In this document: piece by piece, positions 8,358 through 17,529 of the stretch
How positions within the stretch are numbered: the first letter of the stretch is position 1
Layout: every line of letters begins with the position of its first letter
Source of the DNA: AC-32 sp963719275
Lineage (GTDB): Bacteria; Actinomycetota; Thermoleophilia; Gaiellales; Gaiellaceae
Assembly: GCA_963719275.1 (NCBI GenBank)
Contig: CAVRBT010000004.1
Location: forward strand, 124,001-188,000
DNA: 64,000 bases
Reading direction: 5' to 3'
The notes under the pieces: model-generated
Databases searched by the model: none
What the model saw: only the letters and a program-made list of their open reading frames with translations
Told to the model about the DNA's origin: nothing
Made by a program: the position numbers and the translations under genes

Positions 8358-10717
8358 GCCGCACCGCTCGCCTTACGCCCCCGACGGCCGTCGCCCTCTT
8401 CTTGGCGCTGCTGGCGGGGGCCGCCGGCGCGGCACCGGGCGACCGTTACGGCGCGACGATCACGCCGGGCGCCGTCGCGCCGAGCTCCGGTGGGACCTAC
8501 ACGATCACCCTGGGCAACCACCCTAACTCGAGCTCTGCGGCAAACAACGGGCACGTCGTCGTGCCGGCCGGCTTTGCGGTCGACGCAGCGACGCTGGGCG
8601 CGACGACCACCGCAGCGGGCAGTTGCTCGGCCGCCACCTGGACGGTCACGCTCGACGCCGCTCCGGTTGCGATCCACGCCGTCGCACCGCCGGGAGCCGC
8701 CAACGAGCTGTGCCCCGGCGGCACGCTCCGGATCAGGTTCGCCGCTACAGCACCGCAAACCGAGAACACGTACACGTGGAACACGACGCTGGCCCGCGAC
8801 GCGACGAACTTCGAGCTGCAAGGCAACCAGCCGAAAGTCACTGTGGACGGAACGGCGCCGCCGACGCCGACCATCTCCAGTGCCCCGCCGAATCCGTCGA
8901 ACAGCCCGAACGCCTCCTTCTCGTTCGCGGATGGGGAGGCGAGCGCGACGCTCCACTGCCGGCTCGACGAACAGGCGTACGCGGTGTGCTCGAGCCCCAA
9001 GAGCTATACGGGCCTGGCCGCGGGCACCCACACCTTCGCGGTGAAGGCCGTCGACGCGGCGGGAAACGAGAGCCCGGCCGCGTCGCGCATCTGGACGATC
9101 GACCTCACCCCGCCGGTGCTGCCGACGCTCACGTCGACTCCACCCACCGTCACCGCCTCGACTTCCGCGAGCTTCGCGTTCACCGACGACGATGCCACCG
9201 CGAGCTTCCTCTGCCGGCTCGACGGCGCGGCGTTCTCCGCCTGCACCAGTCCGAAGGCCTACAGCGGGCTGTCTGCCGGGCCGCACGTCTTCGACGTCAA
9301 GGCCCGCGACCCGGCCGGCAACGAGAGTGCGACGAAGTCGTACGGCTGGACGATCGACCTGACCAACCCCGTCGTGACGATCGATCCCGCCACCGAGCCG
9401 CACGACCCCACGAACGCAACCGGAGCGAGCTTCGCGTTCACGTCCAACAAGCTGGGCAGCACATTCGCCTGCCAGCTGGACGGCGCCGGCTTCGCTCCCT
9501 GCACGAGCCCGGTCGTCTACTCCGGCCTCGCCGACCGCAGATACCGGTTCGCGGTCAGGGCGACGGACCCGCTCGGCACTACAGGCCTCGCCACGGTGTG
9601 GGAGTGGACCGTCGACACGGTGGCGCCGGCGGCGCCCGTGGTCGACTCCGCTCCCAGGAGCCCGACGAATGCCGCGACGTCGACGGTCGCCTTCCACGGA
9701 GTCGAGACCGGTCTCCATCACGCATGCCAGCTCGACGGTGGCGTGTTCGTTGCGTGCATCAGCCCCGCGAGCTACAGCCATCTCGGCGACGGGCCGCACA
9801 CGTTCGCCGTCCGCTCGACGGACGCGGCCGGCAACACGGGGCCAGCGACTGCTCGCGGCTGGGTTCTCGACACGCGTCCGCCACATGCAACGATCACGGG
9901 CGGTCCCCCGGCCGTCAGCAGCACCGCGTCAGCGTCGTTCTCGTTTGCGAGCAGCGAGGCCTCGAGCTTCGCGTGCAGTCTCGACGGCGGCGGTTTCATT
10001 CCCTGCTCCTCGCCGCGGGGCTACAGCGGGTTGAACGACGGCGGGCACGCCTTCCGCGTGCGGGCGACCGACCTCGCGGGGAACGTCGACCCGGCACCGG
10101 CGGCCTACTCGTGGCAGGTCCTGTCCCTGGTGCCTCCCGACACGACGCCTCCGGGAAAGGTCCGGAAGCTGAAGGTGAAGGTGCGCTACGGCTTTCTGCG
10201 TCTGAGCTGGCTCCCGCCAGCGGATCCCGACCTCGTCCACGTGCAGGTGCGGCGAGCGCGCAGCGCGAGGAGCGGCGCGCAGACCACGGTGTACGACGGC
10301 CGCGGGCGGAAGTACGTCGACCGGCGCTTCGAGAACGGCTCCTACTTCATCTACCGCGTCCGGAGCTACGACGGCGAGGGGAACGCGTCCAGGACTGCAG
10401 CGGCGGCGGTGTCGGCAGCGGCCCTCCTTCGAGCCCCGCGGAACGGCGGGGTCGTGCGCGCGCCGGCGAAGCTGCTCTGGGCGGCCGTTCCGCGAGCCAC
10501 CTACTACAACGTCCAGCTGTACCGGGGGTCGCAGAAGCTCCGCAGCACCTGGCCGGCGAAGCCGAGCCTCGTCCTTCCGCGGCGCTGGGCCTACCAGGGC
10601 CGCGGGTTCCGGCTGGGCCGCGGCCACTACCGCTGGTACGTGTGGCCCGGGCTCGGCGCGCGCTCGAAGGCAGCGTACGGACACCTTCTCGGCACGGCGA
10701 CCTTTATCGTCCGCTGA
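8354..10717 (+). CDS. Exported Ig-like repeat protein
   Basis: 787 aa. The GTG at 8354 overlaps the upstream stop and gives a clear signal peptide (LTPPTAVALFLALLAGAAGA) ending near residue 27. Residues about 30-165 form a first beta-rich domain. Five repeats of about 85 aa follow (168-588), each with FxCxLDG, CxSPxxYxGL, HxFxVRAxD and AGN. A fibronectin III-like module (about 598-690) and a C-terminal beta domain end the chain. No sortase motif or membrane anchor is visible. The pattern suits an extracellular adhesive or structural protein. Confidence 0.82.
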   Translation: MSRTARLTPPTAVALFLALLAGAAGAAPGDRYGATITPGAVAPSSGGTYTITLGNHPNSSSAANNGHVVVPAGFAVDAATLGATTTAAGSCSAATWTVTLDAAPVAIHAVAPPGAANELCPGGTLRIRFAATAPQTENTYTWNTTLARDATNFELQGNQPKVTVDGTAPPTPTISSAPPNPSNSPNASFSFADGEASATLHCRLDEQAYAVCSSPKSYTGLAAGTHTFAVKAVDAAGNESPAASRIWTIDLTPPVLPTLTSTPPTVTASTSASFAFTDDDATASFLCRLDGAAFSACTSPKAYSGLSAGPHVFDVKARDPAGNESATKSYGWTIDLTNPVVTIDPATEPHDPTNATGASFAFTSNKLGSTFACQLDGAGFAPCTSPVVYSGLADRRYRFAVRATDPLGTTGLATVWEWTVDTVAPAAPVVDSAPRSPTNAATSTVAFHGVETGLHHACQLDGGVFVACISPASYSHLGDGPHTFAVRSTDAAGNTGPATARGWVLDTRPPHATITGGPPAVSSTASASFSFASSEASSFACSLDGGGFIPCSSPRGYSGLNDGGHAFRVRATDLAGNVDPAPAAYSWQVLSLVPPDTTPPGKVRKLKVKVRYGFLRLSWLPPADPDLVHVQVRRARSARSGAQTTVYDGRGRKYVDRRFENGSYFIYRVRSYDGEGNASRTAAAAVSAAALLRAPRNGGVVRAPAKLLWAAVPRATYYNVQLYRGSQKLRSTWPAKPSLVLPRRWAYQGRGFRLGRGHYRWYVWPGLGARSKAAYGHLLGTATFIVR
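8855..10117 (+). repeat. Five tandem coding repeats (about 255 bp each)
   Basis: These encode the five Ig-like modules of the exported protein. Each module retains two cysteines about ten residues apart, an LDG between them and the AGN motif near its end. The third copy has lost AGN (LGTT instead). The copies have diverged strongly, so they are old duplications. Confidence 0.8.
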
Positions 10718-10718
10718 T

Positions 10719-11180
10719 GTGACCCACGTCCTGCGCGAGGTCGCGGAGGCCGACCTCGACGTCTTCTACGAGCACCAGCTCGATCCCGAGGCGACGGCGA
10801 TGGCGTTGTTCCCGTCGCGGGACCGCGAGTCGTTCGACGCGCACTGGCGGCGGGTGCTCGCGGACGAGTCGCTCGTGAAGCGGACGATCGTGGACGAGGG
10901 CGCCGTGGCCGGGAACGTGGGCGTGTGGGAGCAGGAGGGCAGGCTGCTCGTCGGCTACTGGCTCGGGCGCGAGTTCTGGGGCCGCGGGCTCGCGACGGCG
11001 GCGCTCGCGGAGCTCGTGGCGGAGCTCGACGAGCGGCCGCTCTACGCGTGGGTCGCCGCGAGCAACGTCGGCTCGATCCGGGTGCTGGAGAAGTGCGGCT
11101 TCGTCGAGGTCGAGCGGCGCGCCGAGCACGATGAACGCGTCGGCGGGGTCGTCGAGGAGATCCTCCACCGGCTCGGCTGA
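10719..11180 (+). CDS. GNAT acetyltransferase, RimJ/RimL-like
   Basis: 153 aa. GNAT fold with the acetyl-CoA loop read as GREFWGRGLATAAL and the terminal NVGSIRVLEKCGF segment typical of RimJ/RimL-type N-acetyltransferases. The target could be a protein N-terminus or a small molecule. GTG 10719 lies one base after the upstream stop. An alternative function among GNAT subfamilies cannot be excluded. Confidence 0.8.
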   Translation: MTHVLREVAEADLDVFYEHQLDPEATAMALFPSRDRESFDAHWRRVLADESLVKRTIVDEGAVAGNVGVWEQEGRLLVGYWLGREFWGRGLATAALAELVAELDERPLYAWVAASNVGSIRVLEKCGFVEVERRAEHDERVGGVVEEILHRLG

Positions 11181-11224
11181 CCGGCCTTGGGTCGCGCGCC
11201 CGAACGTGGTAGGACCACGGCGCG

Positions 11225-11674
11225 ATGGCGTTTTTCGCCCGGCTCTTCGGGTGGTTCCGGCGCAAGCCGCAGCAGGAGGTCTACGACGAAAGGCATGCGT
11301 ACGAGCGCTGCCACGGCACGCGCGTGAGCGAGATCGTCGTCATGCCGAAGCCTCCGCCGAGGCCGCGCGTCCTGCCGAAGCTCGCCGGCGACCACCTGCG
11401 TCGCTGCTTCGAGGAGCGGCTCGAGGCGCGGGGACTACGCGGCGTCGAGCGACCGGGCGAGCCGCAGCCCCTCGCTGAGGGCGGGGTCGGGCCGCAGGAT
11501 GACCGTCTCGGAGGGAGCGTGGACGAGGACCCACTGGAGCTCCTTCGGCGTGAAGCCGTGATTGCGGCCGACCGGAGCCGGGACCACGATCCGGTCGAAC
11601 CGCTCGGCCTCCCAGAGTCGCTGGAGCGCGTGGGTGGGCGTTCGTCCCGTCTCGACACGCGCGTCCACCGGTAG
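11225..11674 (+). CDS. Small hypothetical protein, 3' part antisense to usp
   Basis: 149 aa if read to its stop. Only the first 70 residues (basic, starting MAFFARLFGWFRRKPQQEV) lie outside the convergent usp gene; the rest is antisense to it and has the biased look of a shadow frame. A 6-bp hairpin (CGTGGT/ACCACG, 11205-11219) sits just before the ATG. Either a short real gene with a run-on tail or a non-coding frame. No family is recognised. Confidence 0.35.
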   Translation: MAFFARLFGWFRRKPQQEVYDERHAYERCHGTRVSEIVVMPKPPPRPRVLPKLAGDHLRRCFEERLEARGLRGVERPGEPQPLAEGGVGPQDDRLGGSVDEDPLELLRREAVIAADRSRDHDPVEPLGLPESLERVGGRSSRLDTRVHR

Positions 11675-11938
11675 GCCCGCGCGCAGCGCTGCATGCTCGA
11701 CCGCCTCGAGCAGCGGCATTGCGACCGCGACCTGGTACTGCATCGGCGCGTCGAGCCTGAACTCGAGCGGCGTCACGATCAGGTAGGCCGGCACGAGCGT
11801 CGCCTCCTCAGCGCGCGCGACGCGGATCGCCGCGTCGAGCACGACGGGGTCGAGGTCGCCGCCGGTGAACGGCACGAGGACGCGGCGTCCGCCCTGCGGG
11901 ATTGGAGGCCGGCGTCGGAAGTACGTCAGGACACTCAT
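11435..11938 (-). CDS. Universal stress protein (UspA) domain protein
   Basis: 167 aa. Single UspA-like domain: VLVPFTGGDLDPVVLDAA at the start of the fold, then RFDRIVVPAP and SETVILRPD at the end. It lacks a clear GxGxG nucleotide loop, so ATP binding is uncertain. Its ATG overlaps the stop of the KdpD sensor-domain gene (ATGA). Full-length KdpD proteins contain a Usp domain, so this may be an accessory to the split sensor. The start is fixed by the overlap, although the frame is open further upstream. Confidence 0.78.
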   Translation of the reverse strand: MSVLTYFRRRPPIPQGGRRVLVPFTGGDLDPVVLDAAIRVARAEEATLVPAYLIVTPLEFRLDAPMQYQVAVAMPLLEAVEHAALRAGLPVDARVETGRTPTHALQRLWEAERFDRIVVPAPVGRNHGFTPKELQWVLVHAPSETVILRPDPALSEGLRLARSLDAA

Positions 11939-13029
11939 CGCTCTCGCTCCTCCTCTCGCTTTGCGCGGTCTGCGACGACGCGGATATCGAGTCCCGGGAG
12001 CTCCCGGACCATGCGCGAAAGCAGCGAGCCGCCGAAGATCTCGCGCCGGCGCGACTCGTCGGGGGTGCCGACGAACACGTAGGTCGAGCCGCGTTCGCCC
12101 GCCACCTCCCGCACCGTCGAGACGAGGTCGCTGCCGTCCGCCTCGAGGAAGTGGATCCCGAGGATGCTTGCGAGCCGTCGCAGCGCGGCCAGCTGGGTCT
12201 GTTCCTCCTCGCTCGGCTCGTGGCCGTTCGTCCGGACCCACAGCGCGTCGATCTCCGCGCCCAGGCGCTGGGAAGACCGCCACGCGCGACGCAGGATCCG
12301 CTGCGACTTCGGCTGCGGCTCGATCAGCGCAAGGATCCGCTCGCCGACCGCCTGCTTGCTGAGCGGCTCGAGCGCCTCGGGCTGCCGCCGCGCCTCGACG
12401 TCTTCGGCTACCTCGCGGAGCACGAGCTCTCGCAGCGCGGCGAGGTTCTCGTGCTGGAAGAAGTTCTGGAGCGCCACGTCCGCGCGCTCGCGCGGGTAGA
12501 CCTTCCCGGCGCGGAGCCGCTCCTGCAGCTCCTCCGGCGAGAGGTCGACGAGCACGACCTCGTCGGCCTGGTCGAGGATGCAGTCGGGGAACGTCTCGCG
12601 GACGCGCACGCCAGTCAGCTCGAAGATTGCATCGTTGAGGCTCTCGAGGTGCTGGACGTTGACCGTCGAGATGACGTCGATCCCTGCGGCGAGGACGTCC
12701 TCGATGTCCTCGTAGCGCTTCTCGTGGCGCATGCCGGTCGCGTTCGTGTGGGCGAGCTCGTCCACGAGCGCCAGCTGCGGCCCTCGCCGAAGCACCGCGG
12801 CGACGTCCATCTCCTCCAGCTCCAGCCCGCCGTGGCCGGTGCGGAGCCGCGGGACGACCTCGAGTCCCTCCGCGAGCGCGGCCGTCTCGGGCCGGTCGTG
12901 GGGCTCGAGGTACCCGATCACGACGTCGCGCCCCTGCTCTCGTGCTTGCCGCCCTTCCTGGAGCATGCGGTACGTCTTGCCGACGCCGGCCGCCATGCCG
13001 ACGAGGATCCGGTAGTGGCCGCGCTCCAT
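11935..13029 (-). CDS. KdpD N-terminal sensor domain protein without kinase
   Basis: 364 aa. Corresponds only to the cytoplasmic N-terminal half of KdpD: Walker A GMAAGVGKT (11-19), Walker B with D90 (LALVDELAHTN), then a Usp-like domain (about 240-355). Membrane helices, HisKA and HATPase parts are absent. The kinase half is a separate gene at 18374-19756. It starts 4 bp after kdpB and so should be made together with the transporter. In E. coli this half binds nucleotides and tunes the kinase; here it would have to act in trans. Confidence 0.87.
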   Translation of the reverse strand: MERGHYRILVGMAAGVGKTYRMLQEGRQAREQGRDVVIGYLEPHDRPETAALAEGLEVVPRLRTGHGGLELEEMDVAAVLRRGPQLALVDELAHTNATGMRHEKRYEDIEDVLAAGIDVISTVNVQHLESLNDAIFELTGVRVRETFPDCILDQADEVVLVDLSPEELQERLRAGKVYPRERADVALQNFFQHENLAALRELVLREVAEDVEARRQPEALEPLSKQAVGERILALIEPQPKSQRILRRAWRSSQRLGAEIDALWVRTNGHEPSEEEQTQLAALRRLASILGIHFLEADGSDLVSTVREVAGERGSTYVFVGTPDESRRREIFGGSLLSRMVRELPGLDIRVVADRAKREEERER

Positions 13030-13033
13030 GGCC

Positions 13034-15148
13034 TCATGCTCCGAAGAGGTTGTGGACGACGAGGTCGATCAGCTTGATCCCGACGAAGGGCAGGATCATG
13101 CCGCCGAGGCCGTAGATCAGCAGGTTGCGGCGGAGGAGCGCGGTGGCACCGATCGCGCGGTACTTCACCCCGCGCAGGGCCAGCGGCACGAGCGTGGGGA
13201 TGATGAGCGCGTTGAAGATGATTGCCGAGATGATGGCGCTCCTCGGTGTCCCGAGTGCCATCACGTTGAGCGAGTTGAGCGGGCCGCGCTCCCCGGGCGT
13301 CGCCGCGTAGGTGAACGCGAACATCGCCGGGAGGATCGCGAAGTACTTGGCGACGTCGTTCGCGATCGAGAACGTCGTCAGCGCCCCACGGGTGATCAGG
13401 AGCTGCTTGCCGACCTCGACCACTTCGATCAGCTTCGTCGGGTTGTTGTCGAGGTCGACCATGTTGCCGGCCTCCTTCGCGGCGGACGTGCCGGCGTTCA
13501 TCGCAACGCCCACGTCCGCCTGCGCCAGCGCGGGAGCGTCGTTGGTGCCGTCGCCCGTCATCGCGACCATCCGGCCCATTCCCTGCTCCTCCTTGATCAA
13601 CGCCATCTTCGCCTCCGGCGTGGCCTCCGCGAGGAAATCGTCGACCCCCGCCTCGTCGGCGATCACCGCGGCCGTGACGCGGTTGTCGCCCGTGATCATC
13701 ACCGTGCGGATCCCCATCTTCCGCAGCTCGTCGAAGCGCTCGCGCATACCGCCCTTGACGACGTCCTTTAAGTGAATAACGCCGAGCACGAAGTTGTCCT
13801 GGGCGACGACGAGCGGCGTGCCGCCGGCGCGGGCGATCTTGTCGACCTCTGCGTCGAGGCGCTCGGGCGCATGGCCGCCCTGCTCGGCGACGTAGCGCTT
13901 GATCGCGTCGGCCGCGCCCTTGCGCAGCTGCCTGCCGTCGAGGTCGACGCCGCTCATCCGAGTCGTCGCCGAGAACGGGATGAAGGTCGCATCGAGCTCG
14001 GAGAGCTCGCGTCCGCGCAGCGCGTACTCCTCCTTCGCGAGGACGACGATCGAGCGGCCTTCCGGAGTCTCGTCGGCGAGCGATGAGAGCTGGGCGGCCT
14101 CGGCGAGCTCGGCCTCGGTGACGCCGTCCACCGGGACGAACTCGGTCGCCTGCCGGTTGCCGAGCGTGATCGTCCCGGTCTTGTCGAGCAAGAGCACGTC
14201 GACGTCGCCTGAGGCCTCGACCGCGCGCCCTGACATCGCGAGCACGTTGCGCTGGACGAGCCGGTCCATCCCCGCGATCCCGATCGCGGAGAGCAGCGCC
14301 CCGATCGTCGTCGGGATGAGCGCGACGAGGAGTGCGATCAGCACGGTGGTGGAGGAGGGCGTGCCGGCATAGATCGCGAACGGCCGCAGCGTCACGACGG
14401 CGGCGAGGAAGGTGATCGTCAGGGCCGTCAGCAGGATGTTCAGCGCGATCTCGTTGGGGGTCTTGCGGCGCTCGGCGCCCTCGACGAGGGCGATCATCCG
14501 ATCGAGGAACGACTTGCCCGGTTCCTGGGTGACCAGCACGACCAGCTGGTCGGAGAGGAGCCTCGTGCCGCCTGTGACCGCCGACCGGTCGCCTCCGGAC
14601 TCGCGAATCACCGGTGCCGACTCGCCGGTGATGGCCGACTCGTCGACCGAGCCGACACCCTCGATCACCTCGCCGTCGGCGGGGATGATCTCCCCCGCGT
14701 TCACGACCAGAACGTCGCCCTTCTGCAGGTCGGGCGCGGGGGTCTCCTGGATGCCGCCGGTGTCGGAACGCCGGTGGGCGATCGTGGTCATGCGGGTGGC
14801 GCGGAGCGCGCTGGCCTGGGCCTTGCCGCGTCCCTCGGCGATCGCCTCGGCGAAGTTGGCGAACAGCACGGTCAGCCACAACCAGAGCGCGATCACGCCG
14901 ACGAACCAAAGCTCGCCATAGTGGCCGCGAACGAGATCGAGGACGAAGATCGCCGTCGTGATCGCGCTTCCCAGCTCGACGATGAACATCACCGGGTTCT
15001 TGAACTGGGTGCGCGGGTCGAGCTTGGGGAACGAGTCCGCGATCGCTGTAAGCACCAGGTCGCGCGAGAAGACGCTCGAGCGCCGTGCTTCCGTCGGCCG
15101 GGGCGGCGGCTCTGCCACGGCAGGCCGTGGAGCGGTGGTCGTCGCCAT
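13034..15148 (-). CDS. kdpB: Potassium-transporting ATPase, catalytic subunit KdpB
   Basis: 704 aa, standard length. P-type ATPase with the phosphorylation site DKTGTIT (D322), TGES actuator motif, and GDGTNDAPALAQ hinge. KdpB hydrolyses ATP to drive potassium uptake through KdpA. ATG 15148 follows the kdpC stop with no gap. The gene comes after kdpC rather than between kdpA and kdpC. Confidence 0.96.
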   Translation of the reverse strand: MATTTAPRPAVAEPPPRPTEARRSSVFSRDLVLTAIADSFPKLDPRTQFKNPVMFIVELGSAITTAIFVLDLVRGHYGELWFVGVIALWLWLTVLFANFAEAIAEGRGKAQASALRATRMTTIAHRRSDTGGIQETPAPDLQKGDVLVVNAGEIIPADGEVIEGVGSVDESAITGESAPVIRESGGDRSAVTGGTRLLSDQLVVLVTQEPGKSFLDRMIALVEGAERRKTPNEIALNILLTALTITFLAAVVTLRPFAIYAGTPSSTTVLIALLVALIPTTIGALLSAIGIAGMDRLVQRNVLAMSGRAVEASGDVDVLLLDKTGTITLGNRQATEFVPVDGVTEAELAEAAQLSSLADETPEGRSIVVLAKEEYALRGRELSELDATFIPFSATTRMSGVDLDGRQLRKGAADAIKRYVAEQGGHAPERLDAEVDKIARAGGTPLVVAQDNFVLGVIHLKDVVKGGMRERFDELRKMGIRTVMITGDNRVTAAVIADEAGVDDFLAEATPEAKMALIKEEQGMGRMVAMTGDGTNDAPALAQADVGVAMNAGTSAAKEAGNMVDLDNNPTKLIEVVEVGKQLLITRGALTTFSIANDVAKYFAILPAMFAFTYAATPGERGPLNSLNVMALGTPRSAIISAIIFNALIIPTLVPLALRGVKYRAIGATALLRRNLLIYGLGGMILPFVGIKLIDLVVHNLFGA

Positions 15149-15739
15149 CTACGTGCCTCCCAGGCGATCTAGTGCAAGGTTGAGCTTCAGGACGTTTACG
15201 CCGGGCTCGCCGAAGAAGCCCCACGAGCGCTGGTCGGTGTTGTCGCCGATCAGCTTCTGCACCGTCGCGAGCGGGAGATGTCGAACGGCGGCGACGCGCC
15301 GCGACTGCAAGGCGGCGTTTGCCGGCGAGATGTCGGGGTCGATCCCGGAGCCCGAGGTCGTGACCGCGTCGACCGGGATGTCGTGAATCGTCAGGCCGGG
15401 GTTGAACGGCCGCTCCAGCTTCAGGATCGCACGGGCGGCGGCGCTGACGTTCTTCGCGAGGTCCGGGTCGGTCGGCCCGAGGTTCGCGAAGGTCGTTCCG
15501 CCCGCGTTGTAGGCGGGCGCGGTCGCGGAAGGACGGGGGTGGAAGTAGCTCGGCCTGGTGGACCCCTGCGCGGCCAGCCGCGAGCCGACGACCCTGCCGT
15601 TGACCTTGATCAGGCTGCCGTTCGCCTGGCTCGAGAACGCAACCTGCGCGAAGCCGGTGAACGCGGCTGGAATGGCCAGCCCCAGCGCGAGCGTCAGCAC
15701 GACGACCGCGATGAGGGAGGACTTCAGGTCGCGCAGCAT
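15149..15739 (-). CDS. kdpC: Potassium-transporting ATPase, subunit KdpC
   Basis: 196 aa. One N-terminal membrane helix, then the family signature around YFHPRPSAT and the SGSGIDPDISPANA segment. KdpC stabilises the complex and assists nucleotide binding by KdpB. Its ATG overlaps the kdpA stop (TGATG). Position between kdpA and kdpB departs from the usual kdpFABC order. Confidence 0.94.
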   Translation of the reverse strand: MLRDLKSSLIAVVVLTLALGLAIPAAFTGFAQVAFSSQANGSLIKVNGRVVGSRLAAQGSTRPSYFHPRPSATAPAYNAGGTTFANLGPTDPDLAKNVSAAARAILKLERPFNPGLTIHDIPVDAVTTSGSGIDPDISPANAALQSRRVAAVRHLPLATVQKLIGDNTDQRSWGFFGEPGVNVLKLNLALDRLGGT

Positions 15740-17439
15740 CAGTGCATCAGCCCCTCGACGACAGGCCCCAGCGTCAGCGCGGGGAACAGCATCAGCCCGG
15801 CCGTGAGCAGGATCACGCCGACGAGCAGCACGGCAAAGGTCGGGCCGTCGGTGCGGAAGGTGCCGGCCGAGACCGGCGCGGCCTTCTTGCCGGCCAGCGA
15901 GCCTGCCAGCGCGAGCGCGGCGACCAGGGGTGCGAAGCGGCCGAGCATGAGCGCCACGGTGCCGAGCTCGGCCGAGAAGTTGGTCGCCCCGTACCCGGCG
16001 AAGGCGCTCCCGTTGTTGTTGGACTGGGAGGTGTAGGCGTACAGCGCCTCGGTGAACCCGTGCGCGCCGGGGTTGAAGCCCGACGCGAGGCCGGAGGCAG
16101 TCACCAGCGAGAGCGCGGTCAGCGTCAGCACCATCGTCGGCACGAAGAGGGCGCCGACGGCGGCGTACTTGATCTGGCGGGCCTCGATCTTCTTCCCGAG
16201 GTATTCGGGCGTGCGGCCCACCATCAGCCCGGCTATGAAGACCGCGATGACGATGTAGAAGAACATTCCGTAGAGCCCTGAGCCGACCCCGCCGAACACC
16301 ACCTCCCCGAAGAAGATGTTCACGAGTGGCACGGCGCCGCCGAATGCCGTGAATGCGTCGTGGCCGCCGTTGACCGAGCCGTTGGAGGCGTCGGTCGTCG
16401 CCGTCCCCCAGAGGGCGGTGTTGGCGATGCCGAAGCGGACCTCCTTGTCCGACATGTTGCCGCCGCTCTGGCCGTGCCCCTGCGTGATGTTCACCCCGGA
16501 GGAGCGCAGCACCTGCGAGCCGTGCTGCTCGTTCGGATACGCGATGGCGACTCCGAGCGCGAAGACCGCGAACATGGCCGCGAAGACCATCCACGCGTGC
16601 CGGCGCGCGAGCACCATCTTCCCGAACATGAACACCTGCGCGGCGGGGATCAGCAGGATCGCGATCAGCTCGAGGAAGTTCGTCAGGCCGTTCGGGTTCT
16701 CGAACGGGACTGCCGAGTTCGAGTTGTAGAAGCCTCCGCCGTTGGTGCCGAGTTCCTTGATGGCGATCATCAGCGCCACCGGTCCGCGGGCGATCGTCTG
16801 CGCTGCGCCTTCCAGTGTGGTCGCTGTCGCGTGCCCGGAGAAGGTCTGGGGAACGCCCTGCGAGAGGAGGATCACGCCCAGCACGAGTGCCAGCGGCAGC
16901 AGGATGTAGACGGTCGAGCGGTAGAGGTCGACCCAGAAGTTGCCGAGCGAGGTCGCCGTGCGTCGGCTCAGCCCGCGGATCACGGCGACGAGGACGGCCA
17001 TCCCGACGGCGGCGGAGACGAACTGCTGCACTGCCAGCCCGGTCATCTGGGTGAGGTACGACATCGTGTGCTCGCCGCCGTAGTACTGCCAGTTCGTGTT
17101 GGTGGTGAAGCTCGCGGTCGTGTTCAGCGCGATGTGGGCCGGCACGCCCTTCAGGCCGTCCGGGTTGAGGAAGAGGTGGCCCTGCAGGCGCTGGATCGCG
17201 TACAGCAGCCCGAAGAAGACGACCGTGAACACGATCACGGTCTTCGAGTAGCCCTTCCAGTCCTGCTCCTTGTTGCGGTCGGTGCGCACGAGGCGGTAGA
17301 AGCCGTTCTCGAGGGACGAGAGCCAGCGCAGCCGGAAGCCGGGCGCATAGACCCGCGCCATGTAGAGGCCGAGCGGGTACGCGAGACCGATCAGAACGAT
17401 CGAGTAGACGAGGATCTGTGCAATCCCCTGGCCGCTCAC
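15739..17439 (-). CDS. kdpA: Potassium-transporting ATPase, potassium-binding subunit KdpA
   Basis: 566 aa, standard length, about ten membrane helices. Selectivity-filter segments are recognisable, for example TTNTNWQ, GTNGGGFYN, GIANTALWG and SQSNNNGSAFAG. KdpA is the channel-like subunit that binds potassium. GTG 17439 is chosen because it directly follows the kdpF stop and gives a normal N-terminus. Confidence 0.95.
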   Translation of the reverse strand: MSGQGIAQILVYSIVLIGLAYPLGLYMARVYAPGFRLRWLSSLENGFYRLVRTDRNKEQDWKGYSKTVIVFTVVFFGLLYAIQRLQGHLFLNPDGLKGVPAHIALNTTASFTTNTNWQYYGGEHTMSYLTQMTGLAVQQFVSAAVGMAVLVAVIRGLSRRTATSLGNFWVDLYRSTVYILLPLALVLGVILLSQGVPQTFSGHATATTLEGAAQTIARGPVALMIAIKELGTNGGGFYNSNSAVPFENPNGLTNFLELIAILLIPAAQVFMFGKMVLARRHAWMVFAAMFAVFALGVAIAYPNEQHGSQVLRSSGVNITQGHGQSGGNMSDKEVRFGIANTALWGTATTDASNGSVNGGHDAFTAFGGAVPLVNIFFGEVVFGGVGSGLYGMFFYIVIAVFIAGLMVGRTPEYLGKKIEARQIKYAAVGALFVPTMVLTLTALSLVTASGLASGFNPGAHGFTEALYAYTSQSNNNGSAFAGYGATNFSAELGTVALMLGRFAPLVAALALAGSLAGKKAAPVSAGTFRTDGPTFAVLLVGVILLTAGLMLFPALTLGPVVEGLMH

Positions 17440-17529
17440 CTAGAACCGCTCCCCCCGAAACAGCGCGTACACGAGATACGCGAACACCGCGATCGAGACC
17501 ACGAGCCCGAAGAGGTCGGAGGCGGACAT
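17440..17529 (-). CDS. kdpF: KdpF small subunit
   Basis: 29 aa, MSASDLFG... to ...FRGERF, a single membrane helix followed by a short basic tail, as in known KdpF proteins (about 29 aa). KdpF stabilises the Kdp complex in the membrane. It ends immediately before the kdpA start, and its ATG overlaps the stop of the preceding 27-aa ORF (TGATG). Confidence 0.88.
   Translation of the reverse strand: MSASDLFGLVVSIAVFAYLVYALFRGERF

Noticed and set aside
12918..15224. 768-codon minus-strand frame over kdpB and the KdpD sensor gene
   Set aside because: It is the out-of-frame shadow of kdpB (Arg/Gly-rich), while the correct frame carries all P-type ATPase motifs.
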